A DNA stretch of 64,000 nt from Deinococcus sonorensis KR-87 (GCF_040256395.1 NZ_CP158299.1:1579501-1643500); one strand, 5' to 3'. Positions 21,290 through 33,891 are shown, numbered from the stretch's first letter. The notes: a model not told the origin generated them from the letters alone. Numbers and translations are program-made.

Positions 21290-21547
21290 TCAGCTGATCA
21301 GGCCGGTGTCGCAGTCGGCCAGGTCGCGGAACTGCCGGGCCTTGTCCATCAGCCCCATCTGCCGGTAGCAGTCGCTCAGGCGCAGGGCGAAGAAGCGCAT
21401 CGCCTGGCAGTCCTCGCGGCGCTCGGCCGCTTCCAGGCAGATGCGGTAGTGCAGCACCGCCAGGTGGTACTGCTCGCCATTGGCGGCGTGTTCGGCGCGG
21501 CAGTGGGCCACGCGCAGGGTCACGATGTCAGTGGGCGGGCGATTCAT
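21290..21547 (-). CDS. Small TPR-like hypothetical protein
   Basis: An 85-residue protein, MNRPPTDIVTLRVAH, whose helices HLAVLHYRICLEAAERRED and CYRQMGLMDKARQFRDLAD resemble one and a half TPR units. It contains several Cys residues without a clear motif. I chose the ATG at 21547; a TACACT box lies 10 nt before it, slightly further than usual here. It lies 28 bp upstream of P450 on the same strand. Function unknown. Confidence 0.6.
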   Translation of the reverse strand: MNRPPTDIVTLRVAHCRAEHAANGEQYHLAVLHYRICLEAAERREDCQAMRFFALRLSDCYRQMGLMDKARQFRDLADCDTGLIS

Positions 21548-21715
21548 GATTGGCTTCAGTGTAGACACCTCACCGCAGCCATGAATGCGAGGTGAAGAAG
21601 GTTTGGCGCAGCTTCTGCGTTGAGGAAAGCTCCATGCAGCGGGCAATGTTCAGTGGTGCGCAATTCCGACTGCGTCATTCTGTCCTGATAAAAATGAACC
21701 GTGACCCAAGCCGCT

Positions 21716-22875
<1,160 letters not shown>

Positions 22876-22879
<4 letters not shown>

Positions 22880-23922
22880 CGGAGCCTCCAGGTGAGCAGC
22901 AGACCCAGGCTGATGAACACCAGGTTCGGCAGCCACGCGGCCAGATCCGGCGTCAGGGCGCCCTCGCGGGCCAGCTGCGGTACCGTGCTCCACAGCACGT
23001 AGAACGAGAAGATGAACAGGATCACCGAGCCGGCGGCCCAGGCGCGATTGCGGATCAGCAGGCCCAGGGCGCCGGCCGCCAGCGCGAAGGCCAGCGGCGT
23101 GACCGGGTCGGCGCTGCGGCGGCTCAGCTCGAAGGCGGCGTCGCGCCGGTCGGGGCTGTCGGTCTGGTCAGCCGCCAGCCGGGCGCGCAGCGCCGGGGTG
23201 CTGGTCTGGTTGGGCGGCGTGGGCGGCTGCTTCAGCACGTCATGCTGCGGCAGCGTCAGCGGGGCCACCATCTGGCGCGGCACGCCGTCCTGCCCGACCA
23301 CCCAGCCGTTGGAGATGCTCCAGGTCTGCTTGGCCGCGTCCCAGACCCCCGACGACGCAGTGTAGGTCTCCTGGCCGCGCTGGATCAGCACCCCGATCAG
23401 CTGGGCGCTCTGGCTGTGCCGGTCGTTCTGGACCCGCCCGGCGGTAAAGAGCGTGTCGCCCTGCGCGAAGGCGTAGCGGTCCTGGCTGGGCGGCGGCGGC
23501 TGTACGCCGTAGACCCCGTACCAGGCGTTCCACCAGCGCGCCTGGGTGGCGGGGGTCAGCCAGCCGGCGTTGTACCACGCGAACACCCCGATCACGGCGG
23601 CCGGCAGCAGCAGCGGCCACAACGCCCGGGTGGGGGCCACGCCGGCGCTGAACATCGCCTTGAACTCACTGTCCTTGGCCAGCCGCCCGAAGGCCAGCAG
23701 CACCGCGAATGGCACCGCCAGCACCAGGCAGCGGTTGAAGATCAGCGGCAGCTGATTGAGAAACAGCAGCAGGCCCTGGCCCAGGCCCACCCGGTAGGTG
23801 ATCAGGTAGCCCACCGTGCTGGTGAGCGAGTCGGTCATCTGCAACGACAGAAACAGCAGCAGGCCGCCCAGGTACCAGGGCAGCACCTCGCGCAGGACGT
23901 AGAGCGGCAGCTTGCGGGACAC
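22876..23922 (-). CDS. lptF: LptF/LptG-family (YjgP/YjgQ) permease
   Basis: A 348-residue partner of the next gene, with YVLREVLPWYLGGLLLF, the conserved FNRCLVLAVPFAVLLAFGRL and three C-terminal helices. The start is probably the GTG at 23922 (MSRKLPLYVLRE): a TAGAAT box (minus, 23930-23935) lies 7 nt before it and overlaps the ATG at 23929-23931, so that ATG cannot be in the transcript. The lepA gene has the same TAGAAT-7 nt-GTG layout. Together the two permeases form the membrane part of an Lpt-type ABC exporter; the ATPase is elsewhere. Confidence 0.85.
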
Positions 23923-24016
23923 GCGGGGCATTCTAGCGCCGCCATGTGAGGGCTGCCGTGCGCGAACTGACACCGCGCTCCTGATTCCGGGGGGCGGCAG
24001 GCTCTATGATTCTGCT

Positions 24017-24625
24017 ATGACATCGGAAGCCCCCCGCATCCACCTCGGCAGCCTGCTGCGCGCCCCCGGCGACGCCAGCGCCAGCGGTGAGGTCACGCAG
24101 CTGACCTACGAGCAGGGCGGCCGGCCACAGACGCTGAAGTTTGCCGGCCCCGCCCCCTACGACATTGACGTGAACACCCTGCAGGGTGACGAGCTGTGGC
24201 TGCAGGGCCACTTTGAACCCACCCTGGAGCAGGAGTGCTCGCGCTGCCTCAAGCCGGTGCAGGTGCCGCTGGAGCTGCGGCTCGGCACCCTGATGCAGTA
24301 TCGCCCGGCGGTGCAGGAGCCGTTTCTGGAGGAGGCCGAGACCGGCGAGGAACTGCTGGTGTTCGGGAACCCGGACCTGGACCTGAGCGGCTACCTGGCC
24401 GAGATGACCATTCTGGCCGCGCCGCTGAGCGTGCTGCACGACGAGGCCTGCAAGGGCCTGTGTCAGGTGTGCGGCCACGACCTGAACGAGGGGCCCTGCG
24501 AGCACAGCGCCGCCGTGCCGATCGAGGACGCGCACGCCCATGAGCTCGGCGCGCCGCTGAGCGATCAGCACGCCCGGCAGACGCCGTTCGCGGCCCTCAA
24601 GGGCCTCAAGCTCCCCGAGGACTGA
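24017..24625 (+). CDS. YceD/DUF177 family protein (L32-associated)
   Basis: A 202-residue YceD-family protein. It has the CSRCLKPV motif and a C-terminal [17 protein letters not shown], together a four- to five-Cys putative zinc site. YceD proteins are linked to 23S rRNA accumulation and often sit beside rpmF; here rpmF is not adjacent. TATGAT (24005-24010) lies 6 nt before the ATG. It is followed 2 nt later by moaC. Confidence 0.85.
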   Translation: MTSEAPRIHLGSLLRAPGDASASGEVTQLTYEQGGRPQTLKFAGPAPYDIDVNTLQGDELWLQGHFEPTLEQECSRCLKPVQVPLELRLGTLMQYRPAVQEPFLEEAETGEELLVFGNPDLDLSGYLAEMTILAAPLSVLHDEACKGLCQVCGHDLNEGPCEHSAAVPIEDAHAHELGAPLSDQHARQTPFAALKGLKLPED

Positions 24626-24627
24626 GG

Positions 24628-25107
24628 GTGGCCGCCGAGGCGCCGGAGCTGACCCACTTTACCGACGGCCAGCCGCGCATGGTGGACGTGAGCGCCAAGG
24701 TCAGCACCGCCCGCACGGCCACCGCCGAGGGCTGGGTGGTGCTGCCGCCGGAGGCCCGCGCCGCGCTGGATGGCGGGCACAACCGCAAGGGTGACCCGCT
24801 CACGGTGGCCCGGCTGGCCGGCATCCAGGGGGCCAAGCGCACCAGCGACGTGGTGCTGCTGTGTCATCCGCTGCCGATCCAGGGCGTCGAGATGGACGTG
24901 CAGCTGCTGGAGCGCGGCGTGCGGGTGCAGGCTACCGTCCGCACCAGCGGGCAGACCGGGGTGGAGATGGAGGCGCTCACGGCCGTCACGGTGGCGGCCC
25001 TGAACGTCTACGACATGCTCAAGGCCGCCAGCAAAGCCATCCGCATTGAGGACGTGCGCCTGCTCTCCAAGAGCGGCGGCAAGAGCGGCGACTATCAGGC
25101 GGAGTAG
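24628..25107 (+). CDS. moaC: Cyclic pyranopterin monophosphate synthase MoaC
   Basis: A 159-residue enzyme that, with MoaA, converts GTP to cyclic pyranopterin monophosphate in molybdenum-cofactor synthesis. Motifs are [53 protein letters not shown] and KSGGKSGDY. The GTG start lies 2 nt after the yceD stop. Other moa genes are not in the window, but a molybdenum hydroxylase operon is at 42-46 kb. Confidence 0.96.
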   Translation: MAAEAPELTHFTDGQPRMVDVSAKVSTARTATAEGWVVLPPEARAALDGGHNRKGDPLTVARLAGIQGAKRTSDVVLLCHPLPIQGVEMDVQLLERGVRVQATVRTSGQTGVEMEALTAVTVAALNVYDMLKAASKAIRIEDVRLLSKSGGKSGDYQAE

Positions 25108-25123
25108 CAACAGGTAGCAGGAA

Positions 25124-25154
25124 AGAGGGCCCAGACAACGTGCCTGGGCCCTCT
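25124..25154. terminator. Bidirectional terminator between moaC and luxS
   Basis: A perfect 11-bp stem AGAGGGCCCAG (25124-25134) / CTGGGCCCTCT (25144-25154) lies between the convergent genes. Confidence 0.75.
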
Positions 25155-25165
25155 GGCGTGTTCGC

Positions 25166-25633
25166 TCAGCGCTCGATCAGGATGGTCGGCTGCACCTTGA
25201 GGCCCTGGCCCAGCGCGTCGCGGGCGTGGCCGCGCGCAGCATCCAGGTCATGGTCGCGGTAGTTGCCGCACTCCAGCTCGCTGACGCCGGGAATCGGACG
25301 GTCATGACCCGCCACGTCCTGCAGCGCCGACTCGAAGGCCTGCAGCACCCGCTGCTCGTCCGGCTCCCCGATCACCGCCATGTACATGCCGGTGCGGCAG
25401 CCCATCGGGGACACGTCCACCACATCCGGCAGGTGGTCGCGCAGGTAGCCGGCCAGCAGGTGCTCCAGCGTGTGAATGGCGGCCGGGTCAATGGCGGCCA
25501 CATTCGGCTGCAGCAGCCGCAGGTCGTACTTGCTGATGGCGTCGCCGTGCGGCGTCCGCTTCAGGCCCGCCAGTCGGATGTAGGGGGCCCTGACTTTCGT
25601 GTGGTCCAGATCGAAGGATTCAACGTTCGCCAT
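25166..25633 (-). CDS. luxS: S-ribosylhomocysteine lyase LuxS
   Basis: A 155-residue metalloenzyme that splits S-ribosylhomocysteine to homocysteine and the autoinducer-2 precursor. The metal motif is HTLEHLLAG with a second His in [13 protein letters not shown], and MGCRTGMYM carries the catalytic Cys. The start [14 protein letters not shown] matches homologues. A weak CAGAAT box lies 6 nt before it (minus, 25640-25645). It is divergent from lspA. Confidence 0.96.
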   Translation of the reverse strand: MANVESFDLDHTKVRAPYIRLAGLKRTPHGDAISKYDLRLLQPNVAAIDPAAIHTLEHLLAGYLRDHLPDVVDVSPMGCRTGMYMAVIGEPDEQRVLQAFESALQDVAGHDRPIPGVSELECGNYRDHDLDAARGHARDALGQGLKVQPTILIER

Positions 25634-25700
25634 CCACCCATTCTGGCGGGTTCCGCGTGCCCAGACCAGCACCTCGCTCACGCCCCCCTATACTGACCGG

Positions 25701-26243
25701 GTGCATGTTGACCCCCTGACCACCCGGCCGCGTCTGTCCGGCTGGACCGCCCTGCTGATCGCGGCCGTGCTGATCGTGGCAGACCAGCTGCTCAAAGCCT
25801 GGGCGCGCAGCCACCTGACGCTCGGCGCCGCGCCGGAACCGTTCGTCCCTGGCCTGATCAGCTGGCAGCTGACCTACAACACCGGGGCCGCCTGGAGCCT
25901 GCTGTCCGGCGCCACGGTGCCGCTGGCGATCCTGCGGCTGCTGGTGGGGCTGGGTATTCTGGCCTACCTGTTCCGGCGGCCCCAGCCGCGCCTGCTGGCG
26001 GTGGTGCTGTCGCTGATCGCGGCGGGGGCCATCGGCAACACCATCGATGGCCTGTGGCGGGGCCGCGTGACCGACATGATCGTGTCGCCGGCGCTCTCAG
26101 CCGTGACCCGCGCCTTCCGGGCCGGCGAGTTCCCGATCTTCAACATCGCCGACAGCTGCGTGGTTGTGGGCACCCTGCTGCTGATCGTGCTGAGCTTCCT
26201 GCCGGAGCGCCGCCCGCAGGGCATGGCCGGCCCCCGGCCCTGA
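25701..26243 (+). CDS. lspA: Lipoprotein signal peptidase (SPase II)
   Basis: A 180-residue membrane aspartyl protease that cleaves prolipoproteins. Four membrane helices are visible, with the catalytic Asp motifs [18 protein letters not shown] and [12 protein letters not shown] chose the GTG at 25701 because TATACT (25689-25694) ends exactly 6 nt before it. Its likely clients include the lipobox proteins at 18.8, 32.7 and 60.7 kb. Confidence 0.94.
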   Translation: MHVDPLTTRPRLSGWTALLIAAVLIVADQLLKAWARSHLTLGAAPEPFVPGLISWQLTYNTGAAWSLLSGATVPLAILRLLVGLGILAYLFRRPQPRLLAVVLSLIAAGAIGNTIDGLWRGRVTDMIVSPALSAVTRAFRAGEFPIFNIADSCVVVGTLLLIVLSFLPERRPQGMAGPRP

Positions 26244-26364
26244 AGATCAGCCAGGACGTCGGTGGCGTGGTTCATATGGTCTTCCAGCTCCGGTCGCGTT
26301 CGCTTGAGGTCTGTTCTTGAAGCCTGAGCCTGGCGCCCAGTCCCCACGGGAAGAGCAGGTTGAC

Positions 26365-26985
26365 ATGGAGAGTCAGGTGCAGCTGATCCTGTTGCGGCAT
26401 GGCCGGAGCCGGGCGGATGACGAACAGGTGCATGAGGGGCGCTACGACAGCCCGTTGACCGAGCTGGGTCGCCAGCAGGCGCAGCGGCTCGCCGCCTACT
26501 GGCAGGCCCATCCCCCTGGCTTTGACACAGTGGTCTGCTCCGATCTGAGCCGCGCTTCCGAAACGGCCCGGATCGTCTGTGCTCCGCTGGGGCTCACGCC
26601 GCAAGTGAGCTCGTTATGGCGTGAATTCGACAACGGCCCTCTGGCGGGCATGTCCCGGCAGGAATCGGCCCAGCGCTATCCCATTCCCAGCTTCCGTCAT
26701 GACTTCTCGCCCTTCACCCAGGATGGTGGAGAGTCGCAGGTCCAGTTCCGGGCACGCGCCCTGGCGGCGCTCCACGACCTGTGGGCTCTGCCGGGCAGCA
26801 ACTTCCTGGTGGTCTCACACGGCGGCTTTCTCAATGCGGTGCTGGGTGAGCTTCTGGGCGCCAGCCGCGCCTGGTTTCAGTTTGAGGACACCAGCTTTGC
26901 GCGCCTGCGCCTGTCCCGTCAGCACCACACCGCCGTGGTGCTGGGCATCAATCTGCAACCGCATCACCCGGTCCAGCCGCACTGA
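26365..26985 (+). CDS. Histidine phosphatase family (phosphoglycerate-mutase-like) protein
   Basis: A 206-residue enzyme with the RHG motif [13 protein letters not shown], a conserved Arg in [14 protein letters not shown] and the second His in [17 protein letters not shown]. This is a phosphatase of the broad-specificity PhoE/CobC type rather than a true mutase. The start at 26365 ([13 protein letters not shown]) fits homologues; GAAGAG upstream is a weak ribosome site. Substrate unknown. The 121-bp gap after lspA holds nothing I can name. Confidence 0.87.
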   Translation: MESQVQLILLRHGRSRADDEQVHEGRYDSPLTELGRQQAQRLAAYWQAHPPGFDTVVCSDLSRASETARIVCAPLGLTPQVSSLWREFDNGPLAGMSRQESAQRYPIPSFRHDFSPFTQDGGESQVQFRARALAALHDLWALPGSNFLVVSHGGFLNAVLGELLGASRAWFQFEDTSFARLRLSRQHHTAVVLGINLQPHHPVQPH

Positions 26986-27049
26986 GACCCGGCGGGCTCC
27001 ACGCCTCAGGGGCAGGCCGAGGCTTACCACTGTCCGGGCGGCAGCAACG

Positions 27050-27083
27050 GCAGCGGCCCCCGGGATGTCCCGGGGGCCGCTGC
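27050..27083. terminator. Bidirectional terminator between phosphatase and rpmB
   Basis: A near-perfect palindrome with a 16-bp stem, GCAGCGGCCCCCGGGA (27050-27065) / TCCCGGGGGCCGCTGC (27068-27083), lies between the convergent stop codons. Confidence 0.8.
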
Positions 27084-27098
27084 TTGCCTGAACGAGCT

Positions 27099-27320
27099 TC
27101 AGGCCGCAGTCGCCGCGCGCATGCACTTGGTGCACAGGCGCAGGCGCACGCTGGCGCCTTCCTTGCGGATGGTGACCTTCTGGAGGTTGGGCACCTGACG
27201 GGTCTTGCTGATCCCGGTGACCTTGCGACCCACGCCGCCGGCCGCACGGGCCTTACCGCGACGGATGACCGAGTTGACCACGATGGGCCCCTTGCCGCAC
27301 ATTTCGCACACTTTCGCCAT
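27099..27320 (-). CDS. rpmB: 50S ribosomal protein L28
   Basis: A 73-residue large-subunit protein. It has [18 protein letters not shown] and the C-terminal LCTKCMRA, so the four-Cys zinc-binding (C+) form is intact. An AAGGAG Shine-Dalgarno lies 8 nt before the ATG. A TACACT box (minus, 27394-27399) gives a leader of roughly 65 nt, so this gene is leadered, unlike most of its neighbours. Confidence 0.96.
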   Translation of the reverse strand: MAKVCEMCGKGPIVVNSVIRRGKARAAGGVGRKVTGISKTRQVPNLQKVTIRKEGASVRLRLCTKCMRAATAA

Positions 27321-27419
27321 AACTGATACTCCTTCTTCAGCCTGGGGCACGCTCACGTCTTGGGTGAGCCGCCGCCGCCGGGCAAGCCTTGCTAGTGTAA
27401 CACAGCCGGGCCGGGTCAC

Positions 27420-28325
27420 TCAAAGGGTGGCCACCACGGTTGACGGCGGGGTCCGGGGCGCGGCCAGCAGCCGCTGCAGCTTGGCCGGGGTGTCCCACTC
27501 GGGCAGGGCGGTGTACACCACCACCCGCAGGTCCGGCGCGTCGGGCAGCCGCAGGATCAGGTGCTCGAAGATCATGCGGCCCATCTCCGGGTGCTGGAAG
27601 TCCTTGAGGCCGTCCGGATCGCCCCGCACATCATGACGGGCCCACAGCCGACGGAAGTCGGGGCTGCGCGTCTGCAGTTCCTCGATCAGGGCCGCCATCC
27701 AGGGCTCTTCCAGGAAGGGCGCACTGTCCGCGCGGAAGCGGGCCACCAGCCCGGCCGCGGCGCAGTGCCAGTCGGTGTGAAACAGGCGCCGCTCCGGGTC
27801 CAGGAACAGCCGGCGCAGGATGTTGCGCTCCTCCGGCGGCAGCAGCCAGAGGCTCCCGAACACCGCCTCAGCGGCCGCATTCCAGGTCAGGTAATCCCAG
27901 CGCCGCCCCAGCACGTAGGCCGGCTGGCTCAGGCCGTGTATAAAGCGTTCCACGGCCGGTGACACGTCCTCATGCAGCTCGGTGCTCAGCGGGAGCGGTA
28001 GCCCCGCCAGGGCGAACAGGTGGGTGCGTTCTCCGTGGTCCAGCAGCAGCGCCCGGGCCAGCCGGTCCAGCAGCGGGGCCGACACCCGGATGTCGCGGCG
28101 CTGCTCCAGCCAGGTGTACCAGGTGGTGCTGGTCTCGGCCAGCAGCGCCACCTCCTCGCGCCGCAGCCCGGGCGTGCGTCGACGGCCGGCCCCACCCAGC
28201 CCCACCTGTTCCGGTGACAGGCGCATTCGCCGGGTCCGCAGAAAGTCGGCCAGTTCGGCACGGCGGTCCAGGGTGAGGTTGAGTTCTGGCGGGGGCTGAA
28301 GTCCGGAGTGGGCGGCTGTCGTCAT
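27420..28325 (-). CDS. XRE-family regulator with MmyB-like ligand-binding domain
   Basis: A 301-residue regulator. The N-terminal helix-turn-helix contains DFLRTRRMRLSPEQVGL and GLRREEVALLAETSTTWYTW; the C-terminal PAS-like MmyB domain contains YVLGRRWDYLTWNAAAEAVF. Such regulators are typically divergent from a target transporter or dehydrogenase, and here an MFS exporter gene starts 84 bp away. The ATG at 28325 has a GAGG ribosome site. The ligand is unknown. Confidence 0.9.
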   Translation of the reverse strand: MTTAAHSGLQPPPELNLTLDRRAELADFLRTRRMRLSPEQVGLGGAGRRRTPGLRREEVALLAETSTTWYTWLEQRRDIRVSAPLLDRLARALLLDHGERTHLFALAGLPLPLSTELHEDVSPAVERFIHGLSQPAYVLGRRWDYLTWNAAAEAVFGSLWLLPPEERNILRRLFLDPERRLFHTDWHCAAAGLVARFRADSAPFLEEPWMAALIEELQTRSPDFRRLWARHDVRGDPDGLKDFQHPEMGRMIFEHLILRLPDAPDLRVVVYTALPEWDTPAKLQRLLAAPRTPPSTVVATL

Positions 28326-28408
28326 GGAAACCTCGGAAAGGGGAGGAGTGCGACTACCAGGATAACCACACCCTTGTACCACCATACTACCCGGCGCATG
28401 CTCCTGAC

Positions 28409-29566
28409 ATGCCTCGTTCTCTGTGGATTCTTGCGCTCGGAAATTTTGCCATCGGCACCAGCGCCCTGGTGGTGGCTGGCCTGCTGGGGGTGCTGGCCGG
28501 CGACCTGCACGTGCCGCTCGGCTCGGCCGGCGCGGTGGTCAGCGCCTACTCACTCACGTACGCCCTCAGCGCCGTGCTGCTGGGCAGCCTGACCAGTCGC
28601 CTGCCGCGCAAGCCACTGCTGCTGGTTGCCCTGCTGCTGTTCACGCTCGGCAACCTGGGTGCAGCGCTGGCCCCCACCTTTCCGCTGCTGCTGGCCGCGC
28701 GGGTGCTGTCGGCGGTGGGCGCCTCTCTGTTTACACCGGTCGCGTCCGGGGTGGCGGCCGCATTGGTGCCGCCGGAGCTGCGGGGCCGGGCGCTGGCGCT
28801 GGTGTTCGTGGGGGTGCCGGTGGCCACGGTGCTGGGCGTGCCGCTCGGCACCTGGATCGGCGGGACCTTCGGCTGGCGGGCGGCCTTCTGGCTGGTGGTG
28901 GGCCTGAGTGTGGTGGCGCTGGCCGGGGTGGCCCTCCTGGTGCGCCGCGTGGAGGTGCCGCGCCCCACCGCCCACTGGCTGCAGCTGCTGCAGCGTCCGG
29001 CCCTGCGCCGCGCCCTGCTGGTGATGCTGCTGCTGTACATGGGCCAGTTCGCGCTGTACCCGTATCTGGCCCCTACACTGCGCACCGTGACCGGACTCGG
29101 CACCCTGGGCGTCACCCTGCTGCTGCTGGGCTTCGGTGCGGCGGGGCTGCTGGGCAACCTGCTGGGCGGCCGGCTCAACGACCTGTGGAGCGGACCGCGC
29201 ACCCTGCTGCTGGGGCTGCTGCTGACGGCGGCCGTGCTGCTGCTGTTCCCGGTGCTGGCCCCCTCGGCGTGGGCGGTGGCGGTGCTGTGCGCCGTGTGGG
29301 GCGTCGCGTCGCTGGCCATCAACCCGCCGCAGCAGAGCCGGGTGGTGGAGCTGGGTCCCGACGCGCCGGGCGTAGCCCTGGCCCTGAATGCCAGCGCCCT
29401 GTACCTGGGGCAGGCGCTGGGCGCGCCGCTGGGCGGGCTGGTCGCCGGGACGCACCTGCTGTGGTTGGGGCCGATGGGTGGCGGGCTGGTGCTGCTGGCG
29501 GCGCTGCTGGCCAGCCCGGCGTTCCGCGCCCGTGTTCCACGTGCGTTGAAGCCGGACCCGGTCTGA
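28409..29566 (+). CDS. MFS transporter, drug-exporter-like (DHA1/AraJ type)
   Basis: A 385-residue transporter with twelve membrane helices, starting LWILALGNFAIGTSALVVAG. The motif-A loop is LTSRLPRKPLLL and the motif-C-like stretch is GVPVATVLGVPLGTWIGG. It probably exports a small molecule by proton antiport. It is divergent from the MmyB-type regulator. A CATACT box (28383-28388) would give a leader of about 13 nt. Confidence 0.88.
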   Translation: MPRSLWILALGNFAIGTSALVVAGLLGVLAGDLHVPLGSAGAVVSAYSLTYALSAVLLGSLTSRLPRKPLLLVALLLFTLGNLGAALAPTFPLLLAARVLSAVGASLFTPVASGVAAALVPPELRGRALALVFVGVPVATVLGVPLGTWIGGTFGWRAAFWLVVGLSVVALAGVALLVRRVEVPRPTAHWLQLLQRPALRRALLVMLLLYMGQFALYPYLAPTLRTVTGLGTLGVTLLLLGFGAAGLLGNLLGGRLNDLWSGPRTLLLGLLLTAAVLLLFPVLAPSAWAVAVLCAVWGVASLAINPPQQSRVVELGPDAPGVALALNASALYLGQALGAPLGGLVAGTHLLWLGPMGGGLVLLAALLASPAFRARVPRALKPDPV

Positions 29567-29580
29567 GCGTCCGAACAGCA

Positions 29581-29641
29581 CGAGGGCCCCGCCGAACTTC
29601 ACCAGCAGGGCCCCCGTTCTTTCGGGCCGCTGTGGCCCTCG
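29581..29641. terminator. Possible terminator between MFS and dienelactone hydrolase genes
   Basis: An inverted repeat CGAGGGCC (29581-29588) / GGCCCTCG (29634-29641) encloses a further GGGCCC pair, with a CCGTTCTTTC stretch. It lies between convergent genes. Confidence 0.4.
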
Positions 29642-29643
29642 CT

Positions 29644-30600
29644 TCAGAGGTTGGCGCGCAGCCAGACCAGGGTGCTGGCCCAGGCGTTCTCGGCGTCGGC
29701 CTTGTTGTAGTTGGCCCCGGTGTCGTTGTGGAAGGCGTGGTTGGCGTCGGCGTAGATCTTGAACTCGTGCTTCACACCCGCATCGGTGAGCGCCTTGTCG
29801 GTGGCCGGCGCATTGCTGGTGATGCGGGCGTCCTGGCCCCCGTAGATGCCCAGCACCGCCGCCTTGATCTTGGGAATGTCGGTGAAGGACGGCGAGGGGC
29901 CGTAGAACGGCACGGCCGCCTTGAGGTCCGGCAGCAGGGTGCTCATGGTCCAGGTCATGCCGCCGCCCCAGCAGAAGCCCACCATGCCGAAGTGCTCGGC
30001 CTGCGCGCCGGGCTGCGCCTTCAGGAACTTCACTGCTTCCAGGCCGTGGGCGGCCAGATCCGGCGGGGCCAGCTTGGCGATGATGGCCGACACCTGGGCG
30101 ATGTCGCTGTACTTCTTGGTGCCACCGTCGCGGCTGCCCGGATCGATGGAGACGAAGTCCGGGGCCATTGCGATGTAGCCGGCCTTGGCCATGCGCCGCG
30201 CCACGTCCTCGATGTGCGGCTGCAGGCCCTTGTTCTCGTGGATGATCATCACGATCGGGGCGCTGGCGATGCCTTTGGGGCGGGCGACGTAGGCGTAGTT
30301 GGTGCGGCCCAGCGCCTGATACGTGACCGGGCCGGCCTCCAGCGCCGTGTCGGCCGGGTCCACGTGGTAGCTGTTGGTGGCCGCCTCGTTCTGCGGGGCC
30401 GCCGTCTGGGCGGCCGCCAGTTCGGCCGCACTCACACCGGTGACCCCCAGGGTCGCCAGCAGCAGCCGGGCGCCCGGTACCGAGCCGCCCAGCAGCACAC
30501 TGCGGCGCAGAAACTCCCGGCGCGGCAATTCTCCCTGGTGGAAGTCCTCTGCAAATTCCTCAGCAACATAACGGAACAGATCCTGCTGATAATCGCTCAT
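29644..30600 (-). CDS. Exported dienelactone hydrolase family protein
   Basis: A 318-residue alpha/beta hydrolase. The catalytic Cys is in GFCWGGGM, the acid in GIYGGQDARI and the His in DANHAFHND. The N-terminal RREFLRRSVLLGGS followed by a hydrophobic run looks like a Tat signal, so the enzyme is probably exported folded. The ATG at 30600 has a GGGAGGG ribosome site. Related esterases open lactone or ester bonds; the substrate is not known. A cytoplasmic relative is at 61.3 kb. Confidence 0.88.
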   Translation of the reverse strand: MSDYQQDLFRYVAEEFAEDFHQGELPRREFLRRSVLLGGSVPGARLLLATLGVTGVSAAELAAAQTAAPQNEAATNSYHVDPADTALEAGPVTYQALGRTNYAYVARPKGIASAPIVMIIHENKGLQPHIEDVARRMAKAGYIAMAPDFVSIDPGSRDGGTKKYSDIAQVSAIIAKLAPPDLAAHGLEAVKFLKAQPGAQAEHFGMVGFCWGGGMTWTMSTLLPDLKAAVPFYGPSPSFTDIPKIKAAVLGIYGGQDARITSNAPATDKALTDAGVKHEFKIYADANHAFHNDTGANYNKADAENAWASTLVWLRANL

Positions 30601-30824
30601 TGCGCCCTCCCAGGCCGTGGCAATGTGTGAAACAGCTTCACATTGAACGAGTGTTGGAGGGCAAAGGTATAGCGGAAATGAGAAAACGGCAAATGTGAAG
30701 ACGCCGACGTGTGGCGGGTCCAGGCTCTGTAGCGCAGCCAACATCCGGGGCAGAAGTGCGGACGCAGCCGCACTCCGGCACGTGCTCCTATTGTGAGCGG
30801 GGGCAGGCCGCTAGAATGCCCGGC

Positions 30825-32612
<1,788 letters not shown>

Positions 32613-32669
32613 GAAGGCGGGCCACAACATTGCTCATGGGCGCTTCATCTTTCGGCTAGGGTGCCGGAG

Positions 32670-33182
32670 ATGAAGCGCCTTCTCCTAGCCCTTCCGCTGC
32701 TGCTCGCCGCCTGTGCCCCCGCCATGTCCACTACGCCTACACCGGCCCCCGGCGAGGTGATCGTGGAGGTCCACTCCCAGGTGCCGGGAGGCAGCAAGCT
32801 GGAGCCCGAACACGAGGCCGGTGTGGTGGGCTTCGCCGATCTCACGGCGCTGCTGATCAACCAGTTCCGGTCACCGCTGCCCGGCTACGCGGCGTTCCAC
32901 TTCCCGGACGAAGGGAACGAAGAACAGGGCAAGGGCATCGAACTGCGGAGTGCCAAGGGCGAGCCGGTCCACGTTCACATGATCTGGCAGGCCGCCCAGC
33001 AGGAGGGCAAGAACACCGTGCAGCTGGTCTGGGACTCGCGGCCCGTGGGCGGCTCCCTGCTGGCCGTCCGGGTGACTGGCACCGCTTCCGACCCCAGCCT
33101 GAACGTGCGCCAAGTGGAAGACCGCTACCTGAACGCCTTCCTGAACATGGAGGGCGTCCGGCTCGTGGCCAGCGGGCGCTGA
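32670..33182 (+). CDS. Lipoprotein of unknown function (tandem paralogue 1)
   Basis: A 170-residue protein with a short signal peptide and lipobox LAAC (Cys15). The mature part contains GEVIVEVHSQ, GKNTVQLVWDSRPVGGSLLA, NVRQVEDRYLNAFLNMEGVR and a terminal VASGR. I do not recognise a family. The next gene has the same C-terminal half, so the two are a tandem duplication. TAGGGT (32657-32662) lies 7 nt before the ATG. Confidence 0.75.
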   Translation: MKRLLLALPLLLAACAPAMSTTPTPAPGEVIVEVHSQVPGGSKLEPEHEAGVVGFADLTALLINQFRSPLPGYAAFHFPDEGNEEQGKGIELRSAKGEPVHVHMIWQAAQQEGKNTVQLVWDSRPVGGSLLAVRVTGTASDPSLNVRQVEDRYLNAFLNMEGVRLVASGR

Positions 33183-33238
33183 ATCGCCATGTTCGTCATT
33201 CAGCAAGGCTCAGAGACGCGCTCCTCGCGGTGCAGGAG

Positions 33239-33778
33239 ATGAAGCATCTCGCTCTGGGGCTGCTGCTGGTGGCTGCCTCTGCCCACGCTCTCCAGATCAC
33301 GCTCGCCCCCAGGCCAGCGCATGGTGAGGTGATCGTAGAAGTGCAGCTGCAGGACGGGGGCCGGGTGAGCCCGGAGGAGACCCTCCTGATGGGCTTTCGC
33401 GACCTGAGGGAGCTGGAGTCCAGGGCGTGGAAGACGCCGGTGCCCGGCTACACGTCGAGCGCTTGCCCACGCGACGCTCCCGTCGTCCGGGCCTGCTTTT
33501 CTGGGTTCAGTATTCCGGATAGCGAGACCAGCACCGGGCGGCCGGGTTCCACCGGGGAGTCGCCCCCTCTTCAGTTCCCCTGGTATGCCATCCAGCAGCA
33601 GGGCCGGAACACCGTGCAGCTGATGTGGGAGCTAAGGCCCCTGGGCGGGTCGCTGCTGAGCGTCCGACTCAGCGCCACCGCCAGCGACTCCCACGTGAAC
33701 GTGCGGCAGCTCGAGAATCGTTACCTCGCGTTGTTTCTGGGTCTGCCCGGCATCCGGCTGGTGTCCCACGGGCGCTGA
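33239..33778 (+). CDS. Exported protein of unknown function (tandem paralogue 2)
   Basis: A 179-residue protein related to the preceding gene: GEVIVEVQLQ, GRNTVQLMWELRPLGGSLLS, NVRQLENRYLALFLGLPGIR and VSHGR align with it. It has a signal peptide (MKHLALGLLLVAASAHA) but no lipobox Cys, so it is probably secreted rather than lipidated. A Cys-containing insert (ACPRDAPVVRAC) is absent from paralogue 1 and could form a disulphide. An AGGAG site overlaps the start. Confidence 0.72.
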   Translation: MKHLALGLLLVAASAHALQITLAPRPAHGEVIVEVQLQDGGRVSPEETLLMGFRDLRELESRAWKTPVPGYTSSACPRDAPVVRACFSGFSIPDSETSTGRPGSTGESPPLQFPWYAIQQQGRNTVQLMWELRPLGGSLLSVRLSATASDSHVNVRQLENRYLALFLGLPGIRLVSHGR

Positions 33779-33891
33779 GCCGTCCAGCCATCTGGCCTAG
33801 TCTGCTGCAGGCCACCTGCCGGATGTTTACCGAGTCTCCAGATTGCACACTGGGTCCTGCGTGCCTGCACGCGGAACGGGGAACATTCGGT

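Noticed and set aside
25964..26347. Minus-strand frame over the end of lspA, with an [16 protein letters not shown] stretch
   Set aside because: It runs antisense through lspA and has no ribosome site or -10 box; the helical-looking stretch is probably chance.
28423..30630. 735-codon plus frame over the MFS and dienelactone hydrolase genes
   Set aside because: Gly/Ala/Arg-rich shadow, antisense to a clear hydrolase.
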